A stretch of 64,000 nt of DNA from Flavobacteriaceae bacterium (GTDB taxonomy: Bacteria; Bacteroidota; Bacteroidia; Flavobacteriales; Flavobacteriaceae). This document shows positions 26,853 through 36,064 of the stretch, in pieces. Position numbers and translations under genes: made by a program. How positions within the stretch are numbered: position 1 is the stretch's first letter; every line of letters starts with the position of its first letter. The stretch spans positions 74,552 to 138,551 of the forward strand of contig JAFMLE010000002.1 in NCBI GenBank assembly GCA_017852395.1. Reading direction: 5' to 3'. Below the pieces are notes generated by a model that made no database searches, was not told the origin of the DNA, and worked only from the letters and a program-made list of their open reading frames with translations.

Positions 26853-26883
26853 CAAATTAAGGGACATATATTTTGTAATGCAA
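26853..26883 (-). promoter_or_regulatory. Probable promoter of the arginine operon
   Basis: Minus strand: TTG (complement of 26881-26883), 20-nt spacer, TTAATTTG (complement of 26853-26860), seven of eight positions of TAnnTTTG. The transcript would start very close to the leader ATG (26848), making the leader nearly leaderless. A second promoter further upstream cannot be excluded. Confidence 0.4.
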
Positions 26884-26951
26884 GTTTTTTTTTAAAAAAA
26901 ACATTTTATAACAAATTGGAGTTCTGATAGATAAAAAGTTAATTTCGTAGT

Positions 26952-28268
26952 GTGAATAAGGCAGCCGTACCAATTTTGAACTTACCTCTGACTAAGCCCA
27001 ACAAAAATGGGTATTTGTTGGCTCTGAGTGGTGGGGTTGACAGCATGGTTTTGGCCCATCTTTTAAAGAAAAATGACATCACCTTTGCTGTCGCACATTG
27101 CAATTTTCAATTACGTGGACCTGCCAGTGATCAAGATGCTGCATTTGTACGTCAATGGGCAGCCAAAAATGATGTTCCTTGCTTTCAAATTCATTTGGCT
27201 ACCATAGCCCATGCAAATTACACTAAAGTTTCTATTCAGATGGCCGCAAGAGCGTTGCGCTATAAGTGGTTTGACGACCTATGCGCCCTCTACAATTTTG
27301 ACTGTGTGCTTACGGCACACCATCTCGATGATCAATTGGAGACCTATTTGATGCACACTTTTAGAGCAACAGGGATCAAAGGACTGCTTGGCATACCAGA
27401 AAAAAACAAAATGTATTTTCGTCCCTTGCTGCAAAATTCGAAGGCATCGATTTTGAATTATGCCCAAAGCCAGGATTTGTTGTGGCGTGAGGATGCCTCA
27501 AATAAAGCAAATTATTATCTGCGCAATCAGTTGCGAAATCAAGTTATACCCGAACTTCTAAAAGCAACAACGCCTCATGGGCTCGATGCATTTGCTCGTA
27601 CAATTGGGCATCTCAGTGATACCCATGCCTTTATTGATCATTTTTTTAAAGCATGGCAACAAAAGCATTTTTGCATCGAACAACAAGGGGTCAAAATCGA
27701 CCTAATGCCCCTCCAAGCACTTGCTCCTTTAGAATTTGGACTGCATCAGCTTTTTGGGCCTTATGGATTTTCGGCAAAAGAAGTCAACAAATTGATGGGT
27801 ACTACTTCTGGAAAATCAATCTTCTCCGAACGTTATCAGCTTTTGAGGGAGCGTGATCATCTGTTCCTAAGTGCTATAAAACAAACAGTGGAACCCCACG
27901 TTTTTTTAATTGAAAAAAATGCAAACCTGATTTCAAAGCCCGTAAGATTAAGTATCCATCCCTCTCCCAGCACTGAGGTGCCAAAGTCGGCAAACCCCAC
28001 TGTGGTTTTGGACGAGGCCCTTTTGACCTACCCATTGGAAATCAGAAAATGGCAAAAAGGAGATTTTATCTACCCAACCGGAATGAAAGGGAGAAAGCTG
28101 ATCAGTAAGTATTTTAAAGATGAAAAATATACTACTTTAGCAAAAGAAAATCAATGGTTGTTAGTTTCAAACTCACAAGTTGTTTGGATTATTGGCAAGC
28201 GCTGCGATCGACGTTTTATTGCAAAGAAAAAGACAAAAAATAAGCTCCTAATCACCCTCTTACAATGA
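26952..28268 (+). CDS. tilS: tRNA(Ile)-lysidine synthase
   Basis: 438 residues. Modifies C34 of tRNA-Ile(CAU) to lysidine so that it reads AUA. PP-loop LALSGGVDSMVLAHLL near residues 23-38; HCNFQLRGPASDQDAAFV and TAHHLDDQLETYLM complete the ATP/tRNA site. C-terminal TilS domain ends with IGKRCDRRF. The start is GTG (26952). It is divergent from the arg operon and overlaps dsbD by 4 nt (ATGA). Confidence 0.93.
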   Translation: MNKAAVPILNLPLTKPNKNGYLLALSGGVDSMVLAHLLKKNDITFAVAHCNFQLRGPASDQDAAFVRQWAAKNDVPCFQIHLATIAHANYTKVSIQMAARALRYKWFDDLCALYNFDCVLTAHHLDDQLETYLMHTFRATGIKGLLGIPEKNKMYFRPLLQNSKASILNYAQSQDLLWREDASNKANYYLRNQLRNQVIPELLKATTPHGLDAFARTIGHLSDTHAFIDHFFKAWQQKHFCIEQQGVKIDLMPLQALAPLEFGLHQLFGPYGFSAKEVNKLMGTTSGKSIFSERYQLLRERDHLFLSAIKQTVEPHVFLIEKNANLISKPVRLSIHPSPSTEVPKSANPTVVLDEALLTYPLEIRKWQKGDFIYPTGMKGRKLISKYFKDEKYTTLAKENQWLLVSNSQVVWIIGKRCDRRFIAKKKTKNKLLITLLQ

Positions 28269-30211
28269 AAAAACTCCTCTTAATTTTATGTTGTTTACCA
28301 CAACTCTTATTAGCACAAGTTAATCCTGTTAGTTGGTCAACTCGTGTAGAACCATTATCTGACAACGAATATTTGCTGCATTTTGAAGCATCGATTGCAG
28401 AAAAGTGGCATTTATACTCGCAACACACCCCAGACGGTGGTGCACTACCTACCGTTTTTTTGTTTGAAAATCAATCGGATCTTACGTTTATTGGCGCGGT
28501 TGAAGAAAGTACCCCCATCAATGCGTACGATCCCGTTTTTGAAATGGATCAACTCTACTTTGATGGGACTGCCCATTTTCAGCAAAAAATCAAAATAAAC
28601 AATCCCGAATTCACATCGATAAGTGGTGAAATCGAATATCAGGCCTGTGATGATAAGCTTTGTATTTTTAGAACCGAACCGTTTTCTTTCGCACTAGACG
28701 GCTCATCAATTGCGGCGATTCAAGTTGACGAGGCCAGTTTAGAAAAATCCAAAGCACTTAAGCTTAATTTAAAAAACAACGAACTCCTGCTAGCAGCTAA
28801 TAATCTCGATACTGGTGGCGGCTATCTTAATATTTTTCTTTTAGGTTTATTGGGCGGTATTTTGGCGCTTCTAACACCTTGTGTATTTCCAATGATTCCG
28901 CTTACGGTCTCTTATTTTGTAAAGCAATCGGCCTCGAAAGCCCGAGGAACAGGATTGGCCTTTTTGTATGGCTTTTTTATTGTTCTGATATACATCATAC
29001 TCAGCCTGCCTTTTCATTTTTTGGAAGGCCTAAATCCACAATTACTAAATACGTTAGCGACTAATGTTGTTTTAAACGTAGTGCTCTTTGTTGTTTTTGT
29101 GTTTTTTGCATTTTCTTTTTTTGGTTATTATGAGTTGACACTTCCGAGTTCTTGGAGTTCAAAGGCCGATGCAGCCTCGCAATTTCAGGGAGTAATAGGC
29201 GTCTTTTTTATGGCCCTCACGCTTGCTTTGGTTTCCTTTTCATGTACAGGCCCTATTTTGGGGTCATTGTTGGCTGGATCATTATCCAATGCGCAAGGCG
29301 CAACGCAGTTAAGCGTTGGGATGTTAGGTTTTGGAGTAGCATTGGCATTTCCTTTTGTTCTTTTTGCATTATTTCCCAAAAGTTTGGATCGTCTTCCCAA
29401 ATCGGGCGGGTGGATGACACAGCTCAAAGTAGTTCTTGGTTTTTTGGAACTTGCCTTAGCGTTAAAGTTTTTGTCCAACGCCGATTTAGTAGGGCATTGG
29501 GGGATTCTCAAGCGTGAATTGTTTATTGGAATTTGGCTTTTGCTTTCTGTTTTGTTAACGCTCTACCTTTTTGGGGTCATTCGATTCCCACACGATATAA
29601 AAGGAAGATTATCTAACGGAAGAAAATTGATTGCGCTACTGGCACTTGTTTTTACGGCCTATTTGGCTCGTGGACTTTTTGCGGAGACCAACACCTTAAA
29701 ATCCCTTAGTGGTTTTCCACCACCGGAGTTTTATAGCTACCGCGCGCAAGACAGTGATTGTCCACTAAATCTCAATTGTTATAAAGCTTATGAAATAGGT
29801 CTTCAAGCAGCCATAGAACAGCAAAAACCAATTTTATTAGACTTTACGGGTTGGGCTTGTGTCAATTGCCGAAAAATGGAAGAAAATGTCTGGTCTGATC
29901 CACAGATATACCCTTTGTTGATGGATAAGGTGGTCCTAATATCACTCTATGTGGACGATCGTAAACCGCTCGACATTGAAGACCAGTTTAAGTTTGAACA
30001 ACCCAATGGTTCTGTGCTTAACATAAATACAGTGGGAGAAAAATGGGCCGCATTTCAATGGACCAATTTCAAAACCGCTTCACAGCCTTATTATATATTG
30101 ATGACCCCTGATGGTCAACTTCTTGGTCCGTCCATACAATACAGCAGTATTTCTGATTTTAGCGACTGGCTCGAAAATGGACTGAAAGCCGCTGATAATT
30201 TGTTAAAATAA
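28265..30211 (+). CDS. dsbD: Thiol:disulfide interchange protein DsbD
   Basis: 648 residues in the full DsbD order: signal peptide (MKKLLLILCCLPQLLLAQ), N-terminal immunoglobulin-like domain with a cysteine pair in YQACDDKLCIF, eight-helix transmembrane domain (about residues 195-470) with cysteines in LTPCVFPMIPLTVSYF and SFSCTGPILGSLLAG, and a C-terminal thioredoxin domain with CVNC near residue 538. It carries electrons from cytoplasmic thioredoxin to periplasmic thiols, for cytochrome c maturation and disulfide repair. All three redox pairs are intact. Translationally coupled to tilS. Confidence 0.93.
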   Translation: MKKLLLILCCLPQLLLAQVNPVSWSTRVEPLSDNEYLLHFEASIAEKWHLYSQHTPDGGALPTVFLFENQSDLTFIGAVEESTPINAYDPVFEMDQLYFDGTAHFQQKIKINNPEFTSISGEIEYQACDDKLCIFRTEPFSFALDGSSIAAIQVDEASLEKSKALKLNLKNNELLLAANNLDTGGGYLNIFLLGLLGGILALLTPCVFPMIPLTVSYFVKQSASKARGTGLAFLYGFFIVLIYIILSLPFHFLEGLNPQLLNTLATNVVLNVVLFVVFVFFAFSFFGYYELTLPSSWSSKADAASQFQGVIGVFFMALTLALVSFSCTGPILGSLLAGSLSNAQGATQLSVGMLGFGVALAFPFVLFALFPKSLDRLPKSGGWMTQLKVVLGFLELALALKFLSNADLVGHWGILKRELFIGIWLLLSVLLTLYLFGVIRFPHDIKGRLSNGRKLIALLALVFTAYLARGLFAETNTLKSLSGFPPPEFYSYRAQDSDCPLNLNCYKAYEIGLQAAIEQQKPILLDFTGWACVNCRKMEENVWSDPQIYPLLMDKVVLISLYVDDRKPLDIEDQFKFEQPNGSVLNINTVGEKWAAFQWTNFKTASQPYYILMTPDGQLLGPSIQYSSISDFSDWLENGLKAADNLLK

Positions 30212-30242
30212 GTGTTGCTATCCCAGCATAACACACTTTTTT
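30212..30242 (+). terminator. Intrinsic terminator after dsbD
   Basis: GTGTTGCT (30212-30219), loop ATCCC, AGCATAACAC (30225-30234, one bulged T), then ACTTTTTT. It begins at the base after the dsbD stop codon and separates tilS-dsbD from the comM-like gene. Confidence 0.6.
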
Positions 30243-30270
30243 ATACCTTTTCAGTTCCAAATCAACCTAC

Positions 30271-31800
30271 ATGCTTACAGCCACCTACGGCAGTGCTGTT
30301 TTTGGTATATCAGCACATACCATAACCATCGAAGTAAATATTGCCAAGGGCATCGGATATCATCTAGTTGGATTACCGGACAATGCCGTAAAAGAAAGCA
30401 ATTATCGAATAGCTGCAGCACTTGCTAATATTGGATTTAAATTGCCTGGAAAAAAGATTACCATCAATTTGGCGCCTGCGGATCTACGGAAAGAGGGTTC
30501 TGCCTATGACTTGCCCATTGCTCTTGGTATTTTGGTGGCCTCGGGACAGACACAAGGCGATCAACTTTCAGAATACATCATCATGGGCGAGCTTGCTTTA
30601 GACGGTGCTATTCGTCCAATAAAAGGGGCGCTGCCCATAGCAATTCAAGCACGAGCCGAAGGATATAAAGGGTTTATTTTGCCAAAAGAAAACGCCACGG
30701 AGGCTGCAGTTGTCAATCAGCTACACGTCTACGGGGTAGGCCACCTAAGTGAGGTTATTAATTTTTTTTCAGGTAAAAAAAAGTTAGACAAAACCGTTGT
30801 GGACACACGCAAAGAGTTTGAAAGTCAATCTACCGCTTCTGGATTGGACTATAGTGATGTCAAAGGACAGGAAGGGGTCAAACGATGTATGGAGATTGCT
30901 GCCGCTGGCGGACACAACATCATCTTGATCGGGCCGCCGGGTTCGGGGAAAACGATGTTGGCCAAACGGTTGCCAACAATTTTACCTCCGATGAATCTTA
31001 ATGAGGCCTTAGAAACCACTAAGATACATTCTGTGCTTGGTTTTCGTGATCGTGTGGGATTGGTCAAACAACGTCCATTTAGAGCTCCACATCACACCAT
31101 TTCTGACGTGGCCTTGGTAGGAGGAGGAAGCTATCCGCAGCCCGGTGAAATCTCTCTGGCACATAATGGCGTTTTGTTTCTTGATGAGCTACCAGAGTTT
31201 AAACGAAGCGTTTTAGAAGTACTGCGACAACCTCTAGAAGATCGTGCAGTAACACTTTCTAGAGCCAAATATACCATTACCTATCCGGCGTCATTTATGT
31301 TTGTGGCCAGCATGAACCCGAGCCCCTCTGGTTTTTTTAATGATGGCAAATCCGCTCGGCATTCGACCTATGAGATGGAACGCTATTTGTCACGTATATC
31401 AGGACCGTTGTTAGACCGAATTGATTTGCACATAGAAGTTAACCCTGTGGCTTTTAACAAAATGATCGATGTCAAAAAAACGACCTCTTCTGCTGAAATC
31501 AGAAAGCGGGTAGTGGCGGCTCGCGCAATTCAAACCAAGCGTTTTAGCCATCATGCTTTGCACTACAACGCGCAAATGGGTCCCAAGCAATTACGCAATC
31601 ATTGTGTTCTCGATCAAGCTTCAAAAAAGCTGTTAGAAACCGCCATGGAAAAACTGGGACTTTCGGCACGTGCTTACGATCGTATTCTTAAAGTTTCGCG
31701 AACATTGGCAGACCTTGAAGCAGTTGAAAGGATAAATGCAAGCCATATTGCTGAAGCCATACAATACCGCAGTTTGGATCGAGAAGGTTGGTTGGGGTAG
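30271..31800 (+). CDS. comM: YifB/ComM family Mg-chelatase-like AAA+ ATPase
   Basis: 509 residues. N-terminal Lon-protease-like domain (about 1-170) without a catalytic Ser-Lys pair being evident, then an AAA+ core with Walker [14 protein letters not shown] near residue 224 and Walker [11 protein letters not shown] near 307, then the C-terminal Mg-chelatase-like helical domain. ComM of Vibrio and Haemophilus is a hexameric helicase that promotes branch migration during natural transformation. The role in Flavobacteriia is inferred from family only. It ends 1 nt before the convergent HAD gene. Confidence 0.88.
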   Translation: MLTATYGSAVFGISAHTITIEVNIAKGIGYHLVGLPDNAVKESNYRIAAALANIGFKLPGKKITINLAPADLRKEGSAYDLPIALGILVASGQTQGDQLSEYIIMGELALDGAIRPIKGALPIAIQARAEGYKGFILPKENATEAAVVNQLHVYGVGHLSEVINFFSGKKKLDKTVVDTRKEFESQSTASGLDYSDVKGQEGVKRCMEIAAAGGHNIILIGPPGSGKTMLAKRLPTILPPMNLNEALETTKIHSVLGFRDRVGLVKQRPFRAPHHTISDVALVGGGSYPQPGEISLAHNGVLFLDELPEFKRSVLEVLRQPLEDRAVTLSRAKYTITYPASFMFVASMNPSPSGFFNDGKSARHSTYEMERYLSRISGPLLDRIDLHIEVNPVAFNKMIDVKKTTSSAEIRKRVVAARAIQTKRFSHHALHYNAQMGPKQLRNHCVLDQASKKLLETAMEKLGLSARAYDRILKVSRTLADLEAVERINASHIAEAIQYRSLDREGWLG

Positions 31801-31801
31801 C

Positions 31802-32413
31802 CTATAAAAGCTTGTTTTGTTCTAAAAACTGCTGCAATTGCATGGGTGATTTGAAGTGATGTCCAAAAATACCTAATGCTTCTGCAGCTTCAACATTACG
31901 AAGATTATCGTCGATAAAGAGCGACTCTTGAGCGTTGAATCCAAAACGGTTTAATGTTGTGGTATAAATTTCGGGAAACGGTTTTCGGGTTTGCTCTTCA
32001 CCAGATACCACGATGCCCTCAAACCAATGTAAAAAGTCAAAACGATTTAAAGCAATCGGAAAGGTTTCGTGGCTCCAATTGGTTAGTGCCACCACCCGAT
32101 AGTTGGGGTGGTCGATCAATTTTTTTAAGAGTCCAACGGTTTCTGCTATGGGTCCACCAAGCATTTCTTCCCAGCGTCCATAATACATGCGAATCCATGT
32201 TTCATATTGTGGAAAAAGTGCGATACGATCTTGGGTTGCTTGAGCAAGGGGATAGCCCGCGTCCTGGTTTTCATTCCAGTCGAAGGTGCAGATTTCGTCA
32301 AAAAACCACTTCATTTTTTTTCGATCACCTTCAAAAACATCTAGGAATACATATTCGGGATTCCAATCAATCAATACGCCGCCTAGGTCAAATATGATGT
32401 TTTTTATTTGCAT
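31802..32413 (-). CDS. HAD superfamily phosphatase (YihX-like)
   Basis: 203 residues. Motif I is IIFDLGGVLIDWNPEYVF, the DLGxV variant of the HAD-IA subfamily with nucleophile Asp9; motif II lies in VVALTNWSHE, and motif IV is LFIDDNLRNVEAAEALG. Relatives such as YihX dephosphorylate glucose 1-phosphate and other sugar phosphates; the substrate here is not predictable. It follows prfB by 2 nt and is probably cotranscribed with it. Confidence 0.83.
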   Translation of the reverse strand: MQIKNIIFDLGGVLIDWNPEYVFLDVFEGDRKKMKWFFDEICTFDWNENQDAGYPLAQATQDRIALFPQYETWIRMYYGRWEEMLGGPIAETVGLLKKLIDHPNYRVVALTNWSHETFPIALNRFDFLHWFEGIVVSGEEQTRKPFPEIYTTTLNRFGFNAQESLFIDDNLRNVEAAEALGIFGHHFKSPMQLQQFLEQNKLL

Positions 32414-32415
32414 AA

Positions 32416-33523
32416 CTACAGATTTTTATGTTCGTTTTTCTGTCCCATAAGCATCAAATAGCTTTTGAGAAAGGCATCAATTTCTCCATTCATAACCCCT
32501 TCTACATCAGCGGTTTCTGCTTGAGAACGCACATCTTTGACCAGCTTGTAGGGATGCATGACATAGTTGCGAATTTGCGAGCCCCATTCGATTTTCTTTT
32601 TGCCTGCTTCTATGGCATCTCGTGCGGCCATTTTCTTTTGCAATTCAATTTCATAAAGCTGTGATTTGAGCAATTGCATGGCTTTGTTTTTGTTGTCGAG
32701 TTGTGAGCGCGTTTCCGAATTTTCGATTATGATTCCGGTCGGGTGGTGGCGTAATCGTACAGCGGTTTCTACTTTATTGACATTTTGTCCTCCAGCACCA
32801 CTTGCGCGCATGGTTTCCCAACTGATGTCTGCAGGATTGACGATGATTTCGATGCTTTCGTCGACCAACGGGTAAACATAAACCGAAGCAAAAGAGGTGT
32901 GCCGTTTGGCGTTGGAGTCAAAAGGTGAGATGCGAACCAGACGGTGGACACCGTTTTCGCCTTTGAGCCAACCAAAGGCAAAATCACCTTCGATTTCTAT
33001 TGTGACGGTTTTTACACCGGCGACGTCACCAGGTTGGTGGTTGAGTTCTCGGACTTTATATCCCTTTTTTTCACTCCACATCAAGTACATTCGCATGAGC
33101 ATTTGCGCCCAATCGCAGCTTTCGGTTCCACCAGCACCTGCGGTTATTTGCAATACAGCGCTGAGTACATCTCCTTCTTCGGAGAGCATGTTTTTGAATT
33201 CTAAGTCTTCAAAATGCTGCTCGATAACTTGATAATGATGATCGACTTCGTCTTCAGCTACTTCTCCAGCTTTTTGAAATTCAATGAGCACCTCCAGATC
33301 ATCCATCAACGCAACCAAATTTTCAAAATCGTTGATCCATTTTTGAATACTTCGGAGCGTTTTCATGTGGGCCTCTGCCAATTGTGGATTGTCCCAAAAA
33401 TCGGGTGCAAGGGTTTTTTCTTCCTGATTGGTTGCTTCTATTTTTTTGGCATCGATGTCAAAGATACCTCCTCAACGCACCCAGGCGTTCAATAAGCGCT
33501 TTATGTAGTTCTTGGCTTATCAT
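32416..33523 (-). CDS. prfB: Peptide chain release factor 2, with programmed +1 frameshift
   Basis: Release factor for UGA and UAA codons. The first 21 codons (from ATG 33523, MISQELHKAL...) run into an in-frame TGA at 33458-33460. The site reads AGGAGG-TAT-CTT-TGA-C, the classical prfB slip site; skipping one U continues as DIDAKKIEATNQEEK and joins the long frame that ends at 32416. The full product is 368 residues. The stop-recognition tripeptide SPF (VRISPFDSNAKR) and the catalytic GGQ (ASGAGGQNVNKVETA) are present. A start at 33381 would lose the first domain and is wrong. Confidence 0.95.
33455..33472 (-). promoter_or_regulatory. prfB recoding site
   Basis: Minus strand AGGAGG (complement of 33467-33472), TAT, then CTT-TGA with C after the stop. 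An SD-like hexamer, a slippery CTT and a weak UGAC stop form the autoregulatory frameshift: low RF2 slows UGA reading and favours the shift. It is striking in a phylum whose ribosomes mask the anti-Shine-Dalgarno during initiation. Confidence 0.9.
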
Positions 33524-33537
33524 AAAAAAGTTTTTTT

Positions 33538-33545
33538 CAAAAATA
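33538..33545 (-). promoter_or_regulatory. -7 element upstream of prfB
   Basis: Minus strand TATTTTTG, an exact TAnnTTTG match 15 nt before the prfB ATG. No correctly spaced TTG was found. Confidence 0.4.
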
Positions 33546-33613
33546 CGGTTTTCGGCAAGGGTGTAAACGGAATGTCTTAATTTTTTTTAGCTTTAATGAA
33601 AATCTAAATTCTA

Positions 33614-36064
33614 ATGAAAACATTTTTGACCACCTTTGTTTTGTTTCTACTTTTTTTAGTGCAACCCGCGCAAGGTTATTCTAAAAACAAAATAGAAACA
33701 CAAAACCATGAAAAAGAGCATGTTAGCGTAATTGAATACAATGGATACTTTAATTTTAAATACCTCCCAGAAAAAGATCAAATCCATTTAGAAATCACCA
33801 AGCTAGAGCACGAATTTTTGTATATAAATAGTTTGAGTAAGGGTATCGGCAGCAATGATATCGGGCTCGATCGAGGTCAACTTGGTAACGAGCGTATCGT
33901 TTATTTTAAGCGTGCGGGCAATAAAATTTTGATGGTACAACCCAATTATAAATACCGTTCTACTTCTACCAATCCTTTGGAAAAAAAATCCATAGAAGAG
34001 GCTTTTGCCAAATCGGTCCTTTTTGGTTTTCCAATTGCCGAAGAAAAAGAGGGCAAAATCACCATAGATTTAACCCCTTTTCTAATGCAAGACGCGCATG
34101 GTGTTGCCCAACGTTTGGAGCGTTCAAAGCAAGGCAGCTATCGGATTGATGCTACACGTTCTGCAATTTCATTAGAGCGTACTAAGGCTTTTCCTCAAAA
34201 TGTTGAATTTGACGTGATGCTTACGTTTACTGGAAAAGCCACAGGAGGATGGATCCAGTCTGTTGCTCCCACTTCGGATGCAGTTACGGTGAATCAACAT
34301 CACTCGTTTGTTGCATTGCCCGACAACAACTACAAACCTCGAAAATTTGATCCTCGCAGTGGTGCCATTGGCTTTAGTTTTTATGATTATACCACTCCTG
34401 TAAGTGAAAGCACACTTCAACAGTACATAATTCGGCATCGATTGGAGAAAAAAGACCCCACTGCAGCAATTAGCGAAGCGGTAGAGCCCATAATCTATTA
34501 TTTGGACAACGGTACACCAGAACCAGTCCGTTCTGCATTATTAGAAGGAGGGCGTTGGTGGAATCAGGCCTTCGAAGCTGCTGGCTATAAGGACGCTTTT
34601 CAGGTAAAAATTTTGCCTGCAGATGCCGATCCTTTAGATGTGCGTTATAATGTCATCCAATGGGTTCATCGCTCTACTCGAGGCTGGAGTTATGGTGCAA
34701 GTGTGGTCGATCCCCGAACAGGAGAAATCATCAAAGGGCACGTCAGCCTTGGCAGTTTGCGTATCCGACAAGATTATATGATTGCACTCGGCTTGACGGA
34801 GAACCCTTTTGAAGTCGACGGGCAAAAAAATGATGACGCATTGGCAATGGCCCTAGCGCGTATCAGACAACTCTCTGCACATGAAATTGGGCATACACTT
34901 GGTTTTGCACACAACTTTGCTGCCAGTGCGAAGAACCGTGCCTCTGTCATGGACTATCCCCATCCGACATTGGAGCTAGAAGGAGACAAAATCTCCTATG
35001 CGAATGCCTATGATACGGGTATAGGCGATTGGGACAAAATTAGTGTTGCATATAGTTATTCTGAATTTCCAGCAGGCACCAACGAAACCGAAGCACTTAA
35101 TTCGTTGCTTGCTCAAAGCGCGCGTGATGGATTTCGTTTTATATCAGATAGCGACGCCCGTCCAATAGGCGGGGCGCATCCTATTGCACATCTTTGGGAC
35201 AACGGGTCGGACGCAGTAACCGAACTCAACCAGCTGATGCAGATTCGCAAGCAAGCACTGGAGGGACTTTCGTTAAACCATTTGCGCGACAACGAAAGCT
35301 ATACCCAGCTCGAGGATCGTATGGTTCCTATCTATTTATTGCATCGCTACCAGGTAGAAGCAGCCGTAAAACTCGTTGGAGGTGTGGACTACGACTATGC
35401 TGTAAAAGGAGCCATTGATTATCGAACATCAACAGTTGGCGCATCTTCGCAAAGAAAAGCCCTCGCTGCGTTGCTTAAAACGTTGGAACCAAATGCGTTG
35501 ATGTTACCCAGTTCGTTGTTGTCTGTTTTACCTCCGCGCGCTTTTGGCGCACCTCGTTCTCGAGAAAGTTTTCAATCACAAACAGGGATAACCTTTGACC
35601 CGTTTGCACTTGCACACACTACTTCTGACGCCATTTTAGGGATGTTATTACACCCCCAAAGGGCTACACGACTCCAACAACAAGCCTATATGGATCCAAA
35701 TCAGTTGTCCTTGGCAGCTGCAATTGACCAATTGCTTTCCAATTCGTTTGACAAAAAAATTCAAAATGGGTATGCACAGGGCATACAAGAAATTGTACAA
35801 GCGAATATCCTAGAGCATTTGATGGAATTGGGGCACGCCGCTGAAGTTCCCAGTAGTGTTCGTGCGACGGTTTTTAATCAATTGCAAAATTTGCAGCAGC
35901 AACTATCAAAAAATAAGACGCTGGCACAGGCTTCTTACTTTAGTAAACGAATTTCAAATTATTTGACCAACTACCAGCTAAAAGAAGCTGTAGAAGTACC
36001 TAAAATACCTGATGGTTCACCTATAGGAAGTATGGCCTGTGACTTTGAAGTTTTATGGAAATAA
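33614..36064 (+). CDS. Secreted zinc-dependent metalloprotease (DUF5117/DUF5118 type)
   Basis: 816 residues with a signal peptide (MKTFLTTFVLFLLFLVQPAQG). The metzincin-like zinc motif HEIGHTLGFAHNF lies at about residues 423-435, with the catalytic Glu in place. The preceding region (about 30-300) matches the paired all-beta domains seen in Bacteroidota DUF5117/5118 metalloproteases, beginning IEYNGYFNFKYLPEKDQIHLEI. The domain after the zinc site is long (about 380 residues). Substrate unknown; likely extracellular or periplasmic protein degradation. Its end overlaps the threonine aldolase start by 10 nt. Confidence 0.8.
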   Translation: MKTFLTTFVLFLLFLVQPAQGYSKNKIETQNHEKEHVSVIEYNGYFNFKYLPEKDQIHLEITKLEHEFLYINSLSKGIGSNDIGLDRGQLGNERIVYFKRAGNKILMVQPNYKYRSTSTNPLEKKSIEEAFAKSVLFGFPIAEEKEGKITIDLTPFLMQDAHGVAQRLERSKQGSYRIDATRSAISLERTKAFPQNVEFDVMLTFTGKATGGWIQSVAPTSDAVTVNQHHSFVALPDNNYKPRKFDPRSGAIGFSFYDYTTPVSESTLQQYIIRHRLEKKDPTAAISEAVEPIIYYLDNGTPEPVRSALLEGGRWWNQAFEAAGYKDAFQVKILPADADPLDVRYNVIQWVHRSTRGWSYGASVVDPRTGEIIKGHVSLGSLRIRQDYMIALGLTENPFEVDGQKNDDALAMALARIRQLSAHEIGHTLGFAHNFAASAKNRASVMDYPHPTLELEGDKISYANAYDTGIGDWDKISVAYSYSEFPAGTNETEALNSLLAQSARDGFRFISDSDARPIGGAHPIAHLWDNGSDAVTELNQLMQIRKQALEGLSLNHLRDNESYTQLEDRMVPIYLLHRYQVEAAVKLVGGVDYDYAVKGAIDYRTSTVGASSQRKALAALLKTLEPNALMLPSSLLSVLPPRAFGAPRSRESFQSQTGITFDPFALAHTTSDAILGMLLHPQRATRLQQQAYMDPNQLSLAAAIDQLLSNSFDKKIQNGYAQGIQEIVQANILEHLMELGHAAEVPSSVRATVFNQLQNLQQQLSKNKTLAQASYFSKRISNYLTNYQLKEAVEVPKIPDGSPIGSMACDFEVLWK

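Noticed and set aside
26727..26927. 66-codon open frame on the + strand opposite the arginine leader
   Set aside because: It runs through the terminator hairpin and the operon promoter, has no recognisable domain, and its composition is that of non-coding AT-rich DNA. It is the shadow of the leader region.
32769..33232. Overlapping antisense and off-frame ORFs within prfB
   Set aside because: Shadows of prfB; none carries a start in a sensible context or a domain.
33381..33523. Apparent short prfB lacking its N-terminus, or a pseudogene caused by an in-frame TGA
   Set aside because: The TGA lies in the known programmed frameshift context, so the gene is intact and longer.
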